From positions 1 to 39,504 of the forward strand of contig MWFC01000019.1 of assembly GCA_002071415.1 (NCBI GenBank): a stretch of DNA of 39,504 nt. The letters are read 5' to 3'. The translations under genes were made by a program, and so were the position numbers. The notes under the pieces are model-generated. The model searched no databases and was not told where the DNA came from. It saw only the letters and a list, made by a program, of their open reading frames with translations. The stretch comes from Bacteroidetes bacterium ADurb.Bin012 (lineage in GTDB: Bacteria; Bacteroidota; Bacteroidia; Bacteroidales; TTA-H9). Positions 7,578 to 16,358 of the stretch are shown piece after piece; position 1 is the first letter of the stretch; every line of letters begins with the position of its first letter.

Positions 7578-8573
7578 ATGAAAATCGGTAAATATTTTGG
7601 GATGCTATGCATGAGCCTGATTTTTCTGTATTCCTGTAAAGGTCCTCAACATGAAAAGAAACCAAAAATTGCAATAGATACTACGTTTTATCCTTCTTTT
7701 TCTGCGGATACTGCTTTCAGTTTCGTAGTTAAGCAAGTTGGTTTTGGACCGCGTGTTTCGAATTCTGACGCAAACAGGCGGTGTGGGGACTGGCTCATCC
7801 AAAAACTGGGTAGCTATAGTTCCGATATTATAGTTCAAGCATTCAAGGCAAGGGCTTATAATGGAGAAGTAATAAATGGCCGCAATATTATTGCTTCTTT
7901 CCGTCCTGAAGCTTCTTCGCGTATTTTGTTGGCTTCGCACTGGGATTCGCGTCCTTTTGCCGACCATGACCCCAATCCTGCCAATCGTCATAAACCCATC
8001 GACGGGGCCAATGATGGAGCCAGTGGTGTGGGGGTTCTCTTAGAATTGGCCAGAATCATGCATAGTTATCCACCAAATATCGGAGTAGATATTATTTTAT
8101 TTGATGCCGAAGATTATGGTCCTCCCGAAGATATGCAATCCCAACAGGGTGAGGATTGGTGGGGCCTTGGCTCTCAGTATTGGAGCCGCAATAAACATAT
8201 TCCATCCTATAATGCCAGATATGGCGTACTGCTCGATATGGTGGGAGTGCCCCAACCATCCTTTCTCATGGAAGGATTCTCCATGTATTATGCTCCCGAT
8301 GTGGTTAAAAAAATTTGGGATATTGCCGCATCCCTGGGTTATGGTAAGTATTTCCCCAAGCAGAAAGGAGGCTTTATTACCGACGATCATTACTACGTGA
8401 ATAAATATGCCGGAATTCCTATGATAGATATCATTCATCTCGAAAATGACTCACAGGGAAGTTCTTTTTTCGAACACTGGCATACTTTACAGGACAATCT
8501 CGAACATGTCGATTCACAATCATTGCAAATGGTAGGAGATGTTCTGATTAGGCTGATATACAAACCACAATAA
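7578..8573 (+). CDS. Glutaminyl-peptide cyclotransferase-like M28 family lipoprotein
   Basis: 331 residues. Lipoprotein signal with lipobox FLYSC (C20), so it should be membrane-anchored in the periplasm. M28/type II glutaminyl cyclase features: HWDSRPFAD (121-129), IDGANDGASG (metal-ligand D146), FDAEDYG (E178/D179), GSQYWSRN (about 199-205), TDDHYY and EHWHTLQDN (H302, the position of the C-terminal zinc His in animal QC). The HWDSRP/FDAEDYG/WHT..DN set matches the Bacteroidota QC group (PgQC-like) better than M28 aminopeptidases. Expected role: turning N-terminal Gln of exported proteins into pyroglutamate. Every signal peptidase I substrate predicted in this window has Gln at +1, which fits. 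The alternative is a plain aminopeptidase. Confidence 0.78.
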   Translation: MKIGKYFGMLCMSLIFLYSCKGPQHEKKPKIAIDTTFYPSFSADTAFSFVVKQVGFGPRVSNSDANRRCGDWLIQKLGSYSSDIIVQAFKARAYNGEVINGRNIIASFRPEASSRILLASHWDSRPFADHDPNPANRHKPIDGANDGASGVGVLLELARIMHSYPPNIGVDIILFDAEDYGPPEDMQSQQGEDWWGLGSQYWSRNKHIPSYNARYGVLLDMVGVPQPSFLMEGFSMYYAPDVVKKIWDIAASLGYGKYFPKQKGGFITDDHYYVNKYAGIPMIDIIHLENDSQGSSFFEHWHTLQDNLEHVDSQSLQMVGDVLIRLIYKPQ

Positions 8574-8577
8574 AAAA

Positions 8578-9033
8578 TCAATCAGCTTTTTGGTCGGGAG
8601 CATACCATTCTGCATAAGAAGTGGCAGTTTCGCTTAGTTTTAAGCTGTAGAGTTCTATGTCAGAAGGAAGAAGAGGCCGCAAAATTTCGACAAAATAAAG
8701 CAAAAGATTTTCGGTAGTGGGCTGAAACTCTACCCAGATGGTTCTGGCAAACAACTCACGACCACCAAGTGGAATCTCGTCCCTAACAGCATCATTTAAT
8801 ACAAGGGCATGATCGAAACGATCGATGAGGGCAGATTTTACGATGCGGTTGAGTTCTCCAAAATCCATGACCATTCCGTTTTTGGATGAACGAGGATCAT
8901 TTTTCGGCTGGCCCTTCAGTGTGATGCACAGTTCATACGAATGTCCATGTATATGACGACAAGGCCCATCATGACCCACCAGCGCATGAGCCATTTCAAA
9001 CCTAAATTTCTTTGTAATACGAATGTAATTCAT
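8578..9033 (-). CDS. queD: 6-carboxy-5,6,7,8-tetrahydropterin synthase (QueD) / 6-pyruvoyl-tetrahydropterin synthase family
   Basis: 151 residues. Catalyses an early queuosine step, 7,8-dihydroneopterin triphosphate to 6-carboxytetrahydropterin. Seen: zinc ligands H16, H29 and H31; catalytic C25 in the CRHIHGH motif; VMDFGELN (about 55-62); FDHALVLN (D74-H75); PTTENL (105-110); and ETATSYAEW (E135). It is encoded directly after the T9SS nuclease: stop and start abut as TAAATG at 9031-9036, so translation is probably coupled. No other queuosine gene is in the window. It is convergent with the cyclase gene, 4 bases apart. Confidence 0.88.
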   Translation of the reverse strand: MNYIRITKKFRFEMAHALVGHDGPCRHIHGHSYELCITLKGQPKNDPRSSKNGMVMDFGELNRIVKSALIDRFDHALVLNDAVRDEIPLGGRELFARTIWVEFQPTTENLLLYFVEILRPLLPSDIELYSLKLSETATSYAEWYAPDQKAD

Positions 9034-10122
9034 TTATTGCTTGATGATTCTGATGGGAATATTCTCATCGATCTGTCCAATGTAAATTCCATCTTTCAAA
9101 TGAGAAACATCGATGAGATTTTCCTTTCCACCACGTAAAGAAGTTGAAAAGATTCTGCGCCCTGCGATATCGGTGAGGACGAAAACATAAGAATCCGTCG
9201 GGTCATCGGGCAACACGATTTTTATAAAGTTGAAGCAAGGATTGGGATATAGCTGATAAATCACAGAAATTTCGTGCGCGATACCAGCGCCTTCTCCCCA
9301 GATTTTATCAACAAAATCGGGTTGGTCGATGTAAGGATTTCTATTGTTTTGAATATTGTAAACGGCATTGTTTCTGTCGATTTCTTTCTGACTAACTGGA
9401 TCCTGATGATGCCATTCCAACAACATGCTAACCGCCCATGGTTTCAACTGCGAGCCCGTTACCATTCCATTGCTTGCCCAGCCATTGTCTTCATTGTAGT
9501 AACGTGTTGCCACATAAAAATAGCTTCTTGCCAAATCGCCCTTGTATTCATCTATAGGCTCGAACACCACTTGGGAATATCCTGGATAATTACAGTTCCC
9601 TAATTTACTTCCATTCATAGAAGTCCATGAGGCGCTTCCTACTTCACCATAAGGGTAATTGCTTCGTTTTCCGTTTACGTAACCATCGGTGGGATAAATA
9701 TGAAAGAGATCTGTGTACATGGGAATTAAATCATTAAACCAGCTTGCAGGCCATGAATGTTCCCTGTTGAAACAATCCCCTTCCGATTTGTAGCTACCAC
9801 ATTCATCTTCATTGAAATAATAAATGTAGGGAGGATTTCCACCCGGTACGTCGGAATACATATCCCAAACCGTGTTATTGGGTTTTTTATCGGTGGTTTG
9901 GAAGTGCAACAAAATCGAACCATAGGATACCGAAGCGTGATCGTCGATAATATCGTGCAGCTTAGCTTGAAGAGCCACGCCTGTCAGGCCTTCGGTACCA
10001 TCGTAATATCCCGCCGGAGGTTGCGATTTTAGCAAACTGGCCGAAAGTATGACTGCAATAAGCAAAAGAGCCATAGGCTTGCCGTTTCTTAGCGAGAATT
10101 GTAAACGTAAGGCGTTCAACAT
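9034..10122 (-). CDS. Endonuclease I family nuclease with type IX secretion C-terminal sorting domain
   Basis: 362 residues. Signal peptide with core MALLLIAVILSASL and predicted cleavage S33|Q34. The Endonuclease_1 domain spans about 36-280; its core motif NREHSWPASWF (119-129) carries the beta-beta-alpha-metal His, supported by DLFHIYPTDGYVNGKRSN. Residues about 289-362 form a T9SS type A sorting domain (LYPNPCFNFIKI, TDIAGRRIF, LKDGIYIGQI) ending IRIIKQ. Expected to be an extracellular or cell-surface DNase. A longer frame from TTG at 10152 would place that TTG inside the -7 box, so the ATG at 10122 is the start. Coupled to queD downstream. Confidence 0.88.
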   Translation of the reverse strand: MLNALRLQFSLRNGKPMALLLIAVILSASLLKSQPPAGYYDGTEGLTGVALQAKLHDIIDDHASVSYGSILLHFQTTDKKPNNTVWDMYSDVPGGNPPYIYYFNEDECGSYKSEGDCFNREHSWPASWFNDLIPMYTDLFHIYPTDGYVNGKRSNYPYGEVGSASWTSMNGSKLGNCNYPGYSQVVFEPIDEYKGDLARSYFYVATRYYNEDNGWASNGMVTGSQLKPWAVSMLLEWHHQDPVSQKEIDRNNAVYNIQNNRNPYIDQPDFVDKIWGEGAGIAHEISVIYQLYPNPCFNFIKIVLPDDPTDSYVFVLTDIAGRRIFSTSLRGGKENLIDVSHLKDGIYIGQIDENIPIRIIKQ

Positions 10123-10149
10123 CTGAACTTTAAAATATTGAAGTCTTTG

Positions 10150-10178
10150 CAAAGATAAGTCAGTTTTTAGGATTCAAA
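10150..10178 (-). promoter_or_regulatory. Promoter of nuclease-queD (TTTG-N17-TATCTTTG)
   Basis: Minus strand: -33 TTTG at 10175-10178, 17 bases, then -7 TATCTTTG at 10150-10157 followed by C. It is a textbook Bacteroidota promoter. The ATG lies 28 bases past the box. Confidence 0.8.
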
Positions 10179-10244
10179 TCTTTTCACATCTATGTTCGAA
10201 AATTTTGAAATAGATGAAATTTTTAAGATAATTTTTTGTATATT

Positions 10245-10252
10245 TACATTTG
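10245..10252 (+). promoter_or_regulatory. -7 promoter box in front of the truncated secreted gene
   Basis: TACATTTG on the plus strand, about 75 bases before the ATG at 10328. It suggests the broken gene once had its own promoter. Confidence 0.4.
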
Positions 10253-10327
10253 TAATCATTTACAAACGAAAGAAGTCAAAATAAAAATTCATTGATTTAT
10301 AAATCTTTAACCTAAATCCAATTACTT

Positions 10328-10375
10328 ATGAAAAAATTAGTATTTATAACGACGCTATTCTTCTCCATCCCTTAA
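10328..10375 (+). pseudogene. Truncated secreted-protein gene (signal-peptide fragment)
   Basis: ATG followed by MKKLVFITTLFFSIP and a stop. This is the charged n-region plus hydrophobic core of a signal peptide, cut off before any mature domain. It has a promoter box and leader upstream, and the decayed transposase lies immediately downstream. I infer that IS insertion or later deletion removed the rest. No matching 3' part was recognised on the far side of the IS. Confidence 0.45.
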
Positions 10376-10399
10376 AAGCTTCTTATTATGAATCGAATT

Positions 10400-12300
10400 T
10401 TGTTATTTTTGATTATTGAGTCCGGTTTAAAAACTAAGTTGGATTAAAGTTTCCTGTTTCGACATTTTTGGACCTGAAAAAATTTTTTGAATCAAGAAGA
10501 ACCAAAAATACCTAAACAAGGAAAAATTATCAACAATAAATTCACATTTTGTTAATATTTCCCCTGTATTTGACATAATATCCTTCAAAAATACAATTAT
10601 TGGCCTATTAAATCCATCAGGACATCCATTTTTGACCAGAAATCTGTATGTCCTTCCAAAATTAATCGCTATCCCACTGCTATAAGCAAATAAACTCGCC
10701 TTTATTAATCCTCTTACTTTTAATTTCCCATCTTCTGTCCTTATCTTAAATTCACGTGCCGTAGCTTCTATATTTGGCCTAAGTTTCCAGCGCTCTTTAG
10801 GTATGCTCAAAATATTGCGACTGCGTTTGTTTTGTAGATACTCTTTTATGTGTTAAATAATATCACCCATTGTTCTTAAATGCCTAACAATTATCTTTTA
10901 ACAAACATCCCTTGCATATTTTCATAGCAAAACATACTTTATGTCGTTTCTTTGTGGGCATGGACTCTACCTTCTGAAAAGGACATTCTACAGTATACAC
11001 TTCCGGCGTCTTGGATTTCTGCTCTATCTTTATTTCTATATTTCTATCTCTCTTTCTCTCCCTCTAACTGCTGTTGTGATATGGTTTATCCCTAATTCTT
11101 CAAACTTCTTATCATTCTCTTCACTACCAAAATCACCATCTATGTGCATTTCATTCAACTGTGGCGTCTTCTCTTTAATTATATCGATCCTTTCGTTTAA
11201 TATCTGGCTGTCATCAACATTGTTGGGCATAACCACTATGCCAGTGATTAATTGTATGGGATTATCTGGATTTGCAGTTTCCGTAATGTTTATCGAAAAT
11301 CCTTTACTTTGCTCCCCATTCTTTTTCCTGTAAGTAGCATCCACATCATCAGGCGATTGCAACATGCTACGGGTCAACTCCTTCTCAGACCTTGGATTCA
11401 CTTCCTCTCCCTTCACAACAAAATGTTCATTGTATGCCCGAGTGAAATTGATATATTCTTTCCTTGAATGATATTCCTCTTTTTTACTCAACCATTCGAA
11501 TATAGTATAGTATATCTTACCTAACTTTTCTAATTCATGAGGTAATTCACTGGACTTCAACCCATAAATGTATTTATCTGCCCTTTTTTTAAATAAGGTT
11601 CTATCTGTTGGCCGATAAATTCCTTGTCTTCCTTCTTTAGCATCCTGTTTAATCGCATCAATACTTCTATGAGCAATTGTAAATGAGAATATTTTTTGAT
11701 ATTGGAAGAAACCAAAGTAGAATCGCTCCTTTGAATATTTGTATTTATCAACAATTCCTTTAACTGCTCTTGCGTCAGCTTATCAAAAACCTGTTCAATT
11801 AGTTTTTTCCTTTTCCGACGCTCATATTCTATTATCCTGTTTTAAAAATTGAATAGGGTTGCCCTTGAAAAAGGGATATCCCCAATCCATGAAAGCCCTA
11901 ATGCCGTTTTAAAATGTAAATCAAACACTACTCCTTCAATCAATTCATCATAACTGATCCCTTTGAGTTCTTTTAAAATTAAAGCGCAAACCAAAACATT
12001 CCCTGGTACATTAGGTCGACTTGCCTTTTGGGAATATAAATCCCGAAAATCCAGTTCATTGATATTGCTGAAAAGGATATGGTAAAACCATTTTCCCTTC
12101 GAACTATTCAGTAAATCACCTTGCTTCTGATTGAGTTCATCTTCGAAACTGAATATTTCTTGTTGGTTGTTTGATTTAAACATGAAACTAATCTTATTAA
12201 ATTTCCTAGTAAAAATAAAACATATTTCTTTGATAACCAGATAAATATATAAAAATGATGAAATTTAAAATATTGAATAACAGTAATTTACAAAATTGTT
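10400..12300. mobile_element. Insertion-sequence remnant (IS1182-like), ends not resolved
   Basis: The transposase pseudogene plus flanks. I looked for terminal inverted repeats around 10410-10440 and 12290-12360 and found no convincing pair, so the boundaries are approximate. Confidence 0.5.
10427..12183 (-). pseudogene. Decayed IS1182-family transposase
   Basis: Reading 12183 to 10427, pieces of one transposase appear in order. 12183-11842 is the N-terminal DUF772-type domain (ASRPNVPGNVLVCALILKEL). The frame then meets TAA at 11839-11841 and continues in the same frame (RIIEYERRKRKK) to about 11585. There a run of seven A's shifts the frame, and 11560-11036 carries the central catalytic part (DATYRKKNGEQSKGF, MHIDGDFGS). 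Another shift near 11040 leads to a Cys-rich segment (KICKGCLLKDNC). After further stops, 10810-10427 ends with the C-terminal ERWKLRPNIEAT and RGLIKASLFAYS. At least four disabling changes make it inactive. TCGA is not enriched here, unlike the neighbouring genes, in keeping with foreign origin. Confidence 0.8.
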
Positions 12301-12548
12301 GATAAATTTATTAATTAATTGATTTACTTTAAGTTAACCTAAAAAAATAGATTAACCTTCAAAAAACAGAATTCTTAATCATCAACTTTGCCCGAAACCA
12401 TTTTAGACGCGACTCATTCATTATTTCATGCAAAGCTGGCTGTTCGTTCCGTCTCGCTGCATGACGCAAACCATTTCCCCTTCTCCAGGAATTATTCATT
12501 ACTCGATCAACATTCTGGCCATGTAGATCATACCGATGATTTGTGCAA
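12184..12548. other. Gene-free flank between IS remnant and polA
   Basis: 12184-12358 is very AT-rich with no gene seen. 12370-12548 has higher GC. It holds one plus-strand frame open for 56 codons without a start codon (ending TAA near 12550) and one minus-strand frame that runs from inside polA. I recognise neither; it could be a relic of a disrupted gene. Confidence 0.4.
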
Positions 12549-15320
12549 TTAATGAGCTTCGAGCCAGTTTTCGCCGGCATTGATATCTACCACAACCGGA
12601 ATGGAAAGAGGCATAGCATTTTGCATGATGTCTTTCACCATTATTTTTATTTCTTCTGCTTCTTGCTTTCTGGCATCGAATACCAATTCGTCGTGAACCT
12701 GGAGAATCATGTAGGAATGGGGGAATTTTTCACTTAGAGCCTGATGAATCCTAATCATGGCAATTTTGATCATATCGGCTGCCGAGCCTTGAATGGGCGC
12801 ATTGATGGCATTACGTTCGGCAAATCCCCGTATATTGGCATTGGCCGAATTGATATCGGGTAAATAACGTTTACGTCCCTTGATGGTTTCAACATAACCG
12901 TGCTCCCGTGCAAACGCAATACTTTTTTCCATATAGGCCTTTATACCGGGATATTGCCTAAAATATTCTTCTATAATAGCTGCGGCTTCCTTTTTAGCTA
13001 TGTCGAGGTTTTGTGAAAGGCCATAAGCCGAAATTCCATAAACAATTCCAAAATTTACCGATTTTGCAGTGCGTCGTTGTTCTTTGGTAACCTGATCGAG
13101 AGGAATATTAAAAATGCGTGATGCCGTAGCCGCATGTATATCGAGGCCTTGCCTGAAAGCTTCTTTCATAGCCTCGTCGCCACTCAGGTGAGCAATGATT
13201 CTCAATTCGATCTGAGAATAATCGGCAGAAATCAATATATAATCAGGGTTTCTGGGGATAAAGGCCCTGCGGATTTCGCGGCCACGTTCTGTCCGCACGG
13301 GAATATTCTGCAAATTTGGGTTATTGCTGCTCAATCTCCCCGTAGCAGTCACCGCCTGATTATAACTTGTATGCACACGCTGAGTTCGGGGATTGATCAT
13401 CTGGGGCAGTGTATCTACATAAGTGGATTTAAGCTTTGTTAATTCTCTATAATCGAGAATCTTTTCGACAATAGGATGACGATGTGCTAATTTTTCGAGT
13501 ACATCTTCTCCTGTGGCATATTGTTTGGTACTCGTCAGCCGAGGATTTTCAGAAATTTTTAATTTTTCGAATAAGATGATTCCTAATTGTTTAGGAGAAG
13601 AAATATTGAAAGATTCACCCGCCAGAGAGTATATTTCATCTTCGAGCCTATGTATCTCATTTTCGAGTTGTTTCCCATAAGCGTCGAGGGCTTCGGTGTC
13701 AATTTTTACGCCTTCTATTTCCATGCTCACAAGCACAGGCATCAGAGGCATTTCTATTTCCTGAAACAACTCGTAAGTGCTTGTCTGGTGTAAAAGAGGT
13801 TCGATGGCATGCTTCAATTGAAGGGTAATGTCGGCATCTTCGCCTGCATATTCCTTGATTGTTTCGAGTTCCACCGCTTGCATATTTCTCTGATTATTTC
13901 CTTTCTTCCCAATGAGTGATTCGATAGGAACTGGATCGTAATTGAGATAGGCTCGTGCGAGATAATCCATGCTATGTCGTTGTTCGGGCTCTATTACATA
14001 ATGTGCCAGCATGGTATCGAAAAACGGCCCGTATATGTTGCATCCATACCATTGTAGCACAATAAGATCAAATTTCAGGTTCTGGCCAATTTTCAAAATC
14101 TTTCGATTATGGAAAACAGGCTTTAAAATCTGGAGAATATCAAGGATTTCATCGCGTTGTACGGGCATAGGAATATACCATGCTCGATGAGCTACCACGG
14201 CGAACGACATACCCACTAGATCACAATTATTGGGATCGATGCCGGTAGTCTCTGTATCGAAGCAAAATTCCGAAGATTTTTGCAGAGTATCGGCAAAAGA
14301 ACGGATTTCCTCTAAAGAAGTAAGGGTGAGATATTGATGAGGAGTGGTATGAATATTTTTAAACAAATTCGTATCGGATTCATGCCTGCTTGAAGTTTCT
14401 TCTGGAAAAAATGAAAGCTGTTCACTGGGTTTATCATGATTCAAATCCTTGAATATTCGCTGCGAAAAAGCACGAAATTCCAGAAAATCCAATATCTTCT
14501 TCAAGGTGTTTATATCTGGAGCCTGGCGTTTAAAAAGTTCCTCGTCAAATTTTACGGGAGCATCCAAACGAATAGTTGCAAGTCGTTTCGAAAATAAGGC
14601 TTCTTCAGTGTGAGAAAGAATTTTCTTCTTGAGTTTTGGGTTTTCTATCTTATCGGCATTTTGAATTAAATTTTCGATAGTATCGAATTGTGCAATGAGT
14701 TTTTTCGCATAAGTTTCGCCAATGCCGGGCACACCGGGTATATTATCGGAAGCATCGCCCCAAAGGCCCAAAAGATCTGCAAGCTGGGTGGGATTTTTTA
14801 TCCCATATTTCTGACATATCTCGTTCATTCCGAGTATTTCGGCGCCATTACCGAATCGTGCAGGCCGGTAGAGCAGTATATTTTCATTTACCAACTGGCC
14901 TAAATCTTTATCGGTACTCATCAGATAAACCTTGAAGCCTTTTTCTGCTGCCTGCACTGCCAAGGTACCTATAATATCATCGGCTTCGTATCCTTCTTGT
15001 TCGAGTATGGGAATGTTGAAAGCCCTAAGGAGTTCCTTAATCCAAGGTATCGAAGCGGCAAGATCTTCGGGCATTGCTTGACGATTGGCTTTATAATCGG
15101 CAAAATCTTCGTGACGAATAGTAGGGGCTTGCATGTCGAAAGCCACACCAATATGAGTAGGATTTTCATTTTTTAGTACATCCCATAGTGTATTGGCAAA
15201 TCCCAAGACAGCACCGGTATTCATTCCTTTGCTGTTGATACGAGGTGTTTTCACCATAGCATAAAAGGCCCGGTAAATCAAAGCCATGGCATCGAGTAGA
15301 AACAATTTCTGTTCAGGCAT
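12549..15320 (-). CDS. polA: DNA polymerase I
   Basis: 923 residues. The 5'-3' exonuclease domain (1 to about 290) has FLLDAMALIYRAFYA, EGYEADDIIG and the helix-hairpin-helix SDNIPGVPGIGETYA. The 3'-5' exonuclease domain (about 330-510) has a complete DEDD set: D355 and E357 in FDTETTG, D418, and Y491/D495. The polymerase domain has motif A DYSQIELR, motif B RRTAKSVNFGIVYG and motif C QVHDELVF. Proofreading should therefore be intact. The frame is open upstream to 15392, but the -7 box at 15342-15349 lies in that stretch and the family N-terminus is MPEQKLFLLD, so 15320 is the start. Confidence 0.97.
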   Translation of the reverse strand: MPEQKLFLLDAMALIYRAFYAMVKTPRINSKGMNTGAVLGFANTLWDVLKNENPTHIGVAFDMQAPTIRHEDFADYKANRQAMPEDLAASIPWIKELLRAFNIPILEQEGYEADDIIGTLAVQAAEKGFKVYLMSTDKDLGQLVNENILLYRPARFGNGAEILGMNEICQKYGIKNPTQLADLLGLWGDASDNIPGVPGIGETYAKKLIAQFDTIENLIQNADKIENPKLKKKILSHTEEALFSKRLATIRLDAPVKFDEELFKRQAPDINTLKKILDFLEFRAFSQRIFKDLNHDKPSEQLSFFPEETSSRHESDTNLFKNIHTTPHQYLTLTSLEEIRSFADTLQKSSEFCFDTETTGIDPNNCDLVGMSFAVVAHRAWYIPMPVQRDEILDILQILKPVFHNRKILKIGQNLKFDLIVLQWYGCNIYGPFFDTMLAHYVIEPEQRHSMDYLARAYLNYDPVPIESLIGKKGNNQRNMQAVELETIKEYAGEDADITLQLKHAIEPLLHQTSTYELFQEIEMPLMPVLVSMEIEGVKIDTEALDAYGKQLENEIHRLEDEIYSLAGESFNISSPKQLGIILFEKLKISENPRLTSTKQYATGEDVLEKLAHRHPIVEKILDYRELTKLKSTYVDTLPQMINPRTQRVHTSYNQAVTATGRLSSNNPNLQNIPVRTERGREIRRAFIPRNPDYILISADYSQIELRIIAHLSGDEAMKEAFRQGLDIHAATASRIFNIPLDQVTKEQRRTAKSVNFGIVYGISAYGLSQNLDIAKKEAAAIIEEYFRQYPGIKAYMEKSIAFAREHGYVETIKGRKRYLPDINSANANIRGFAERNAINAPIQGSAADMIKIAMIRIHQALSEKFPHSYMILQVHDELVFDARKQEAEEIKIMVKDIMQNAMPLSIPVVVDINAGENWLEAH

Positions 15321-15341
15321 CCTCTTGTTAAGTTTCGAAAA

Positions 15342-15349
15342 CAAATTTA
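15342..15349 (-). promoter_or_regulatory. -7 promoter box for polA
   Basis: TAAATTTG on the minus strand, 21 bases upstream of the ATG at 15320. No clear -33 TTTG. Confidence 0.55.
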
Positions 15350-15435
15350 CGGAAAGGATTTCATAATAAAAATGGAGGCTTATAAAATGCAAATAATTAA
15401 GCCAATTGCCTAAGATCGAAAAATATCTTCCCCGT

Positions 15436-16317
15436 TTATGACTTCAAAATGGCAATAATCTGGTCCATTCTTTCGGCTTTTTCACTGTCACCCTCCATAT
15501 CGTACATCATGCGCATTTCGCTTGCCAAACGTTGAAGAATCTGTACGTTGTTGCAAGCCGTAAAATATTGAGGTTGAGGTTCAATCTTATTATCTTTCAA
15601 AAAACGGTCAATTTCCTTGCGAATGAATATCATTCCCTTGAATACCGGATTGATATAAAAAAGCACGGGGTCGTTTTCAGGGTCATAAATATAAATGCCC
15701 GGATTATTCTCAAGATAGGCAATTATCATATTATAGGGCAAATTCACCCCATAAACGGGCAATTTGAGGCTTTGGGCAATGATAAGGTATAGAATGCCCA
15801 AAGTAGTACCACTTCCACGTTTCGAATCGATTAAATTGGGAATGAGATAATCTTGAAGGGAATATTGAGGAGGCTTGGTAGGTGTAAATTTATGAACATC
15901 GAACAAAATATGATTGAGCACCTTGATTTTTTCGAGCGGGTTCATCCTATCGTTCATTTCGAGCCATACATCCTGAATGATCTGTCCCAGATTGTGTGTA
16001 ATTCTGTTGATATCGAGTTCATGGAAATGATAACGAGAAAGAAGTATTGCTCCTTCGAGAAGATCATCCTGATTCGAATTTACCCAAGTAATCAACTGCT
16101 GCTGAATACTCTCAAAATGAATCGTATCAAGCAATTCTTGGATACGTAAACGAGTAAATTCTTCGAAGGAATTTTCCCAAGCTTTTTCGAGTGATGGCAA
16201 GGCTTCTTCTCCCAGGTCGATAATGCGCTGACGAATCCTTCCATACACTACTTCATCAGGTTCATCTACCATACTTATCAATGCTATCAATTCTTTTATA
16301 GTTTCCTTTTTTTCCAT
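15436..16317 (-). CDS. SirB1/transglutaminase-like family protein
   Basis: 293 residues. N-terminal helical region, then a segment resembling the SirB1 N-terminal (Transglut_core2) fold: LIDSKRGSGTTLGILYLIIAQSL followed by KLPVYGVNLPYNMIIAY, matching the family pattern RGxPxxLxxLYLxxAxxLGLPVxGVNLP. No catalytic Cys is present where a transglutaminase would have one (S/T/T instead), as in other SirB1 proteins, so enzyme activity is not expected. Function unknown. It lies 41 bases downstream of the PLP-enzyme gene on the same strand. Confidence 0.7.
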   Translation of the reverse strand: MEKKETIKELIALISMVDEPDEVVYGRIRQRIIDLGEEALPSLEKAWENSFEEFTRLRIQELLDTIHFESIQQQLITWVNSNQDDLLEGAILLSRYHFHELDINRITHNLGQIIQDVWLEMNDRMNPLEKIKVLNHILFDVHKFTPTKPPQYSLQDYLIPNLIDSKRGSGTTLGILYLIIAQSLKLPVYGVNLPYNMIIAYLENNPGIYIYDPENDPVLFYINPVFKGMIFIRKEIDRFLKDNKIEPQPQYFTACNNVQILQRLASEMRMMYDMEGDSEKAERMDQIIAILKS

Positions 16318-16358
16318 AAGTATAGAGAAGAAGTTCCTGTTGGCTCAATAAATTGAAA

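Noticed and set aside
9274-9603. 109-codon plus-strand frame inside the nuclease gene
   Set aside because: Antisense shadow of the nuclease, without signal, motif or promoter.
11560-11600. Programmed -1 frameshift in the transposase A7 run
   Set aside because: The run is slippery, but the gene also has a nonsense codon and other shifts, so simple decay is more likely.
10410-12360. Terminal inverted repeats of the IS remnant
   Set aside because: GGTTTAAAAAC near 10425 and GGTTAAC near 12335 match only partly; not good enough to call ends.
12359-12580. 73-codon minus-strand frame at the end of polA
   Set aside because: It begins inside polA in another frame, has no recognisable motif and runs into the IS flank.
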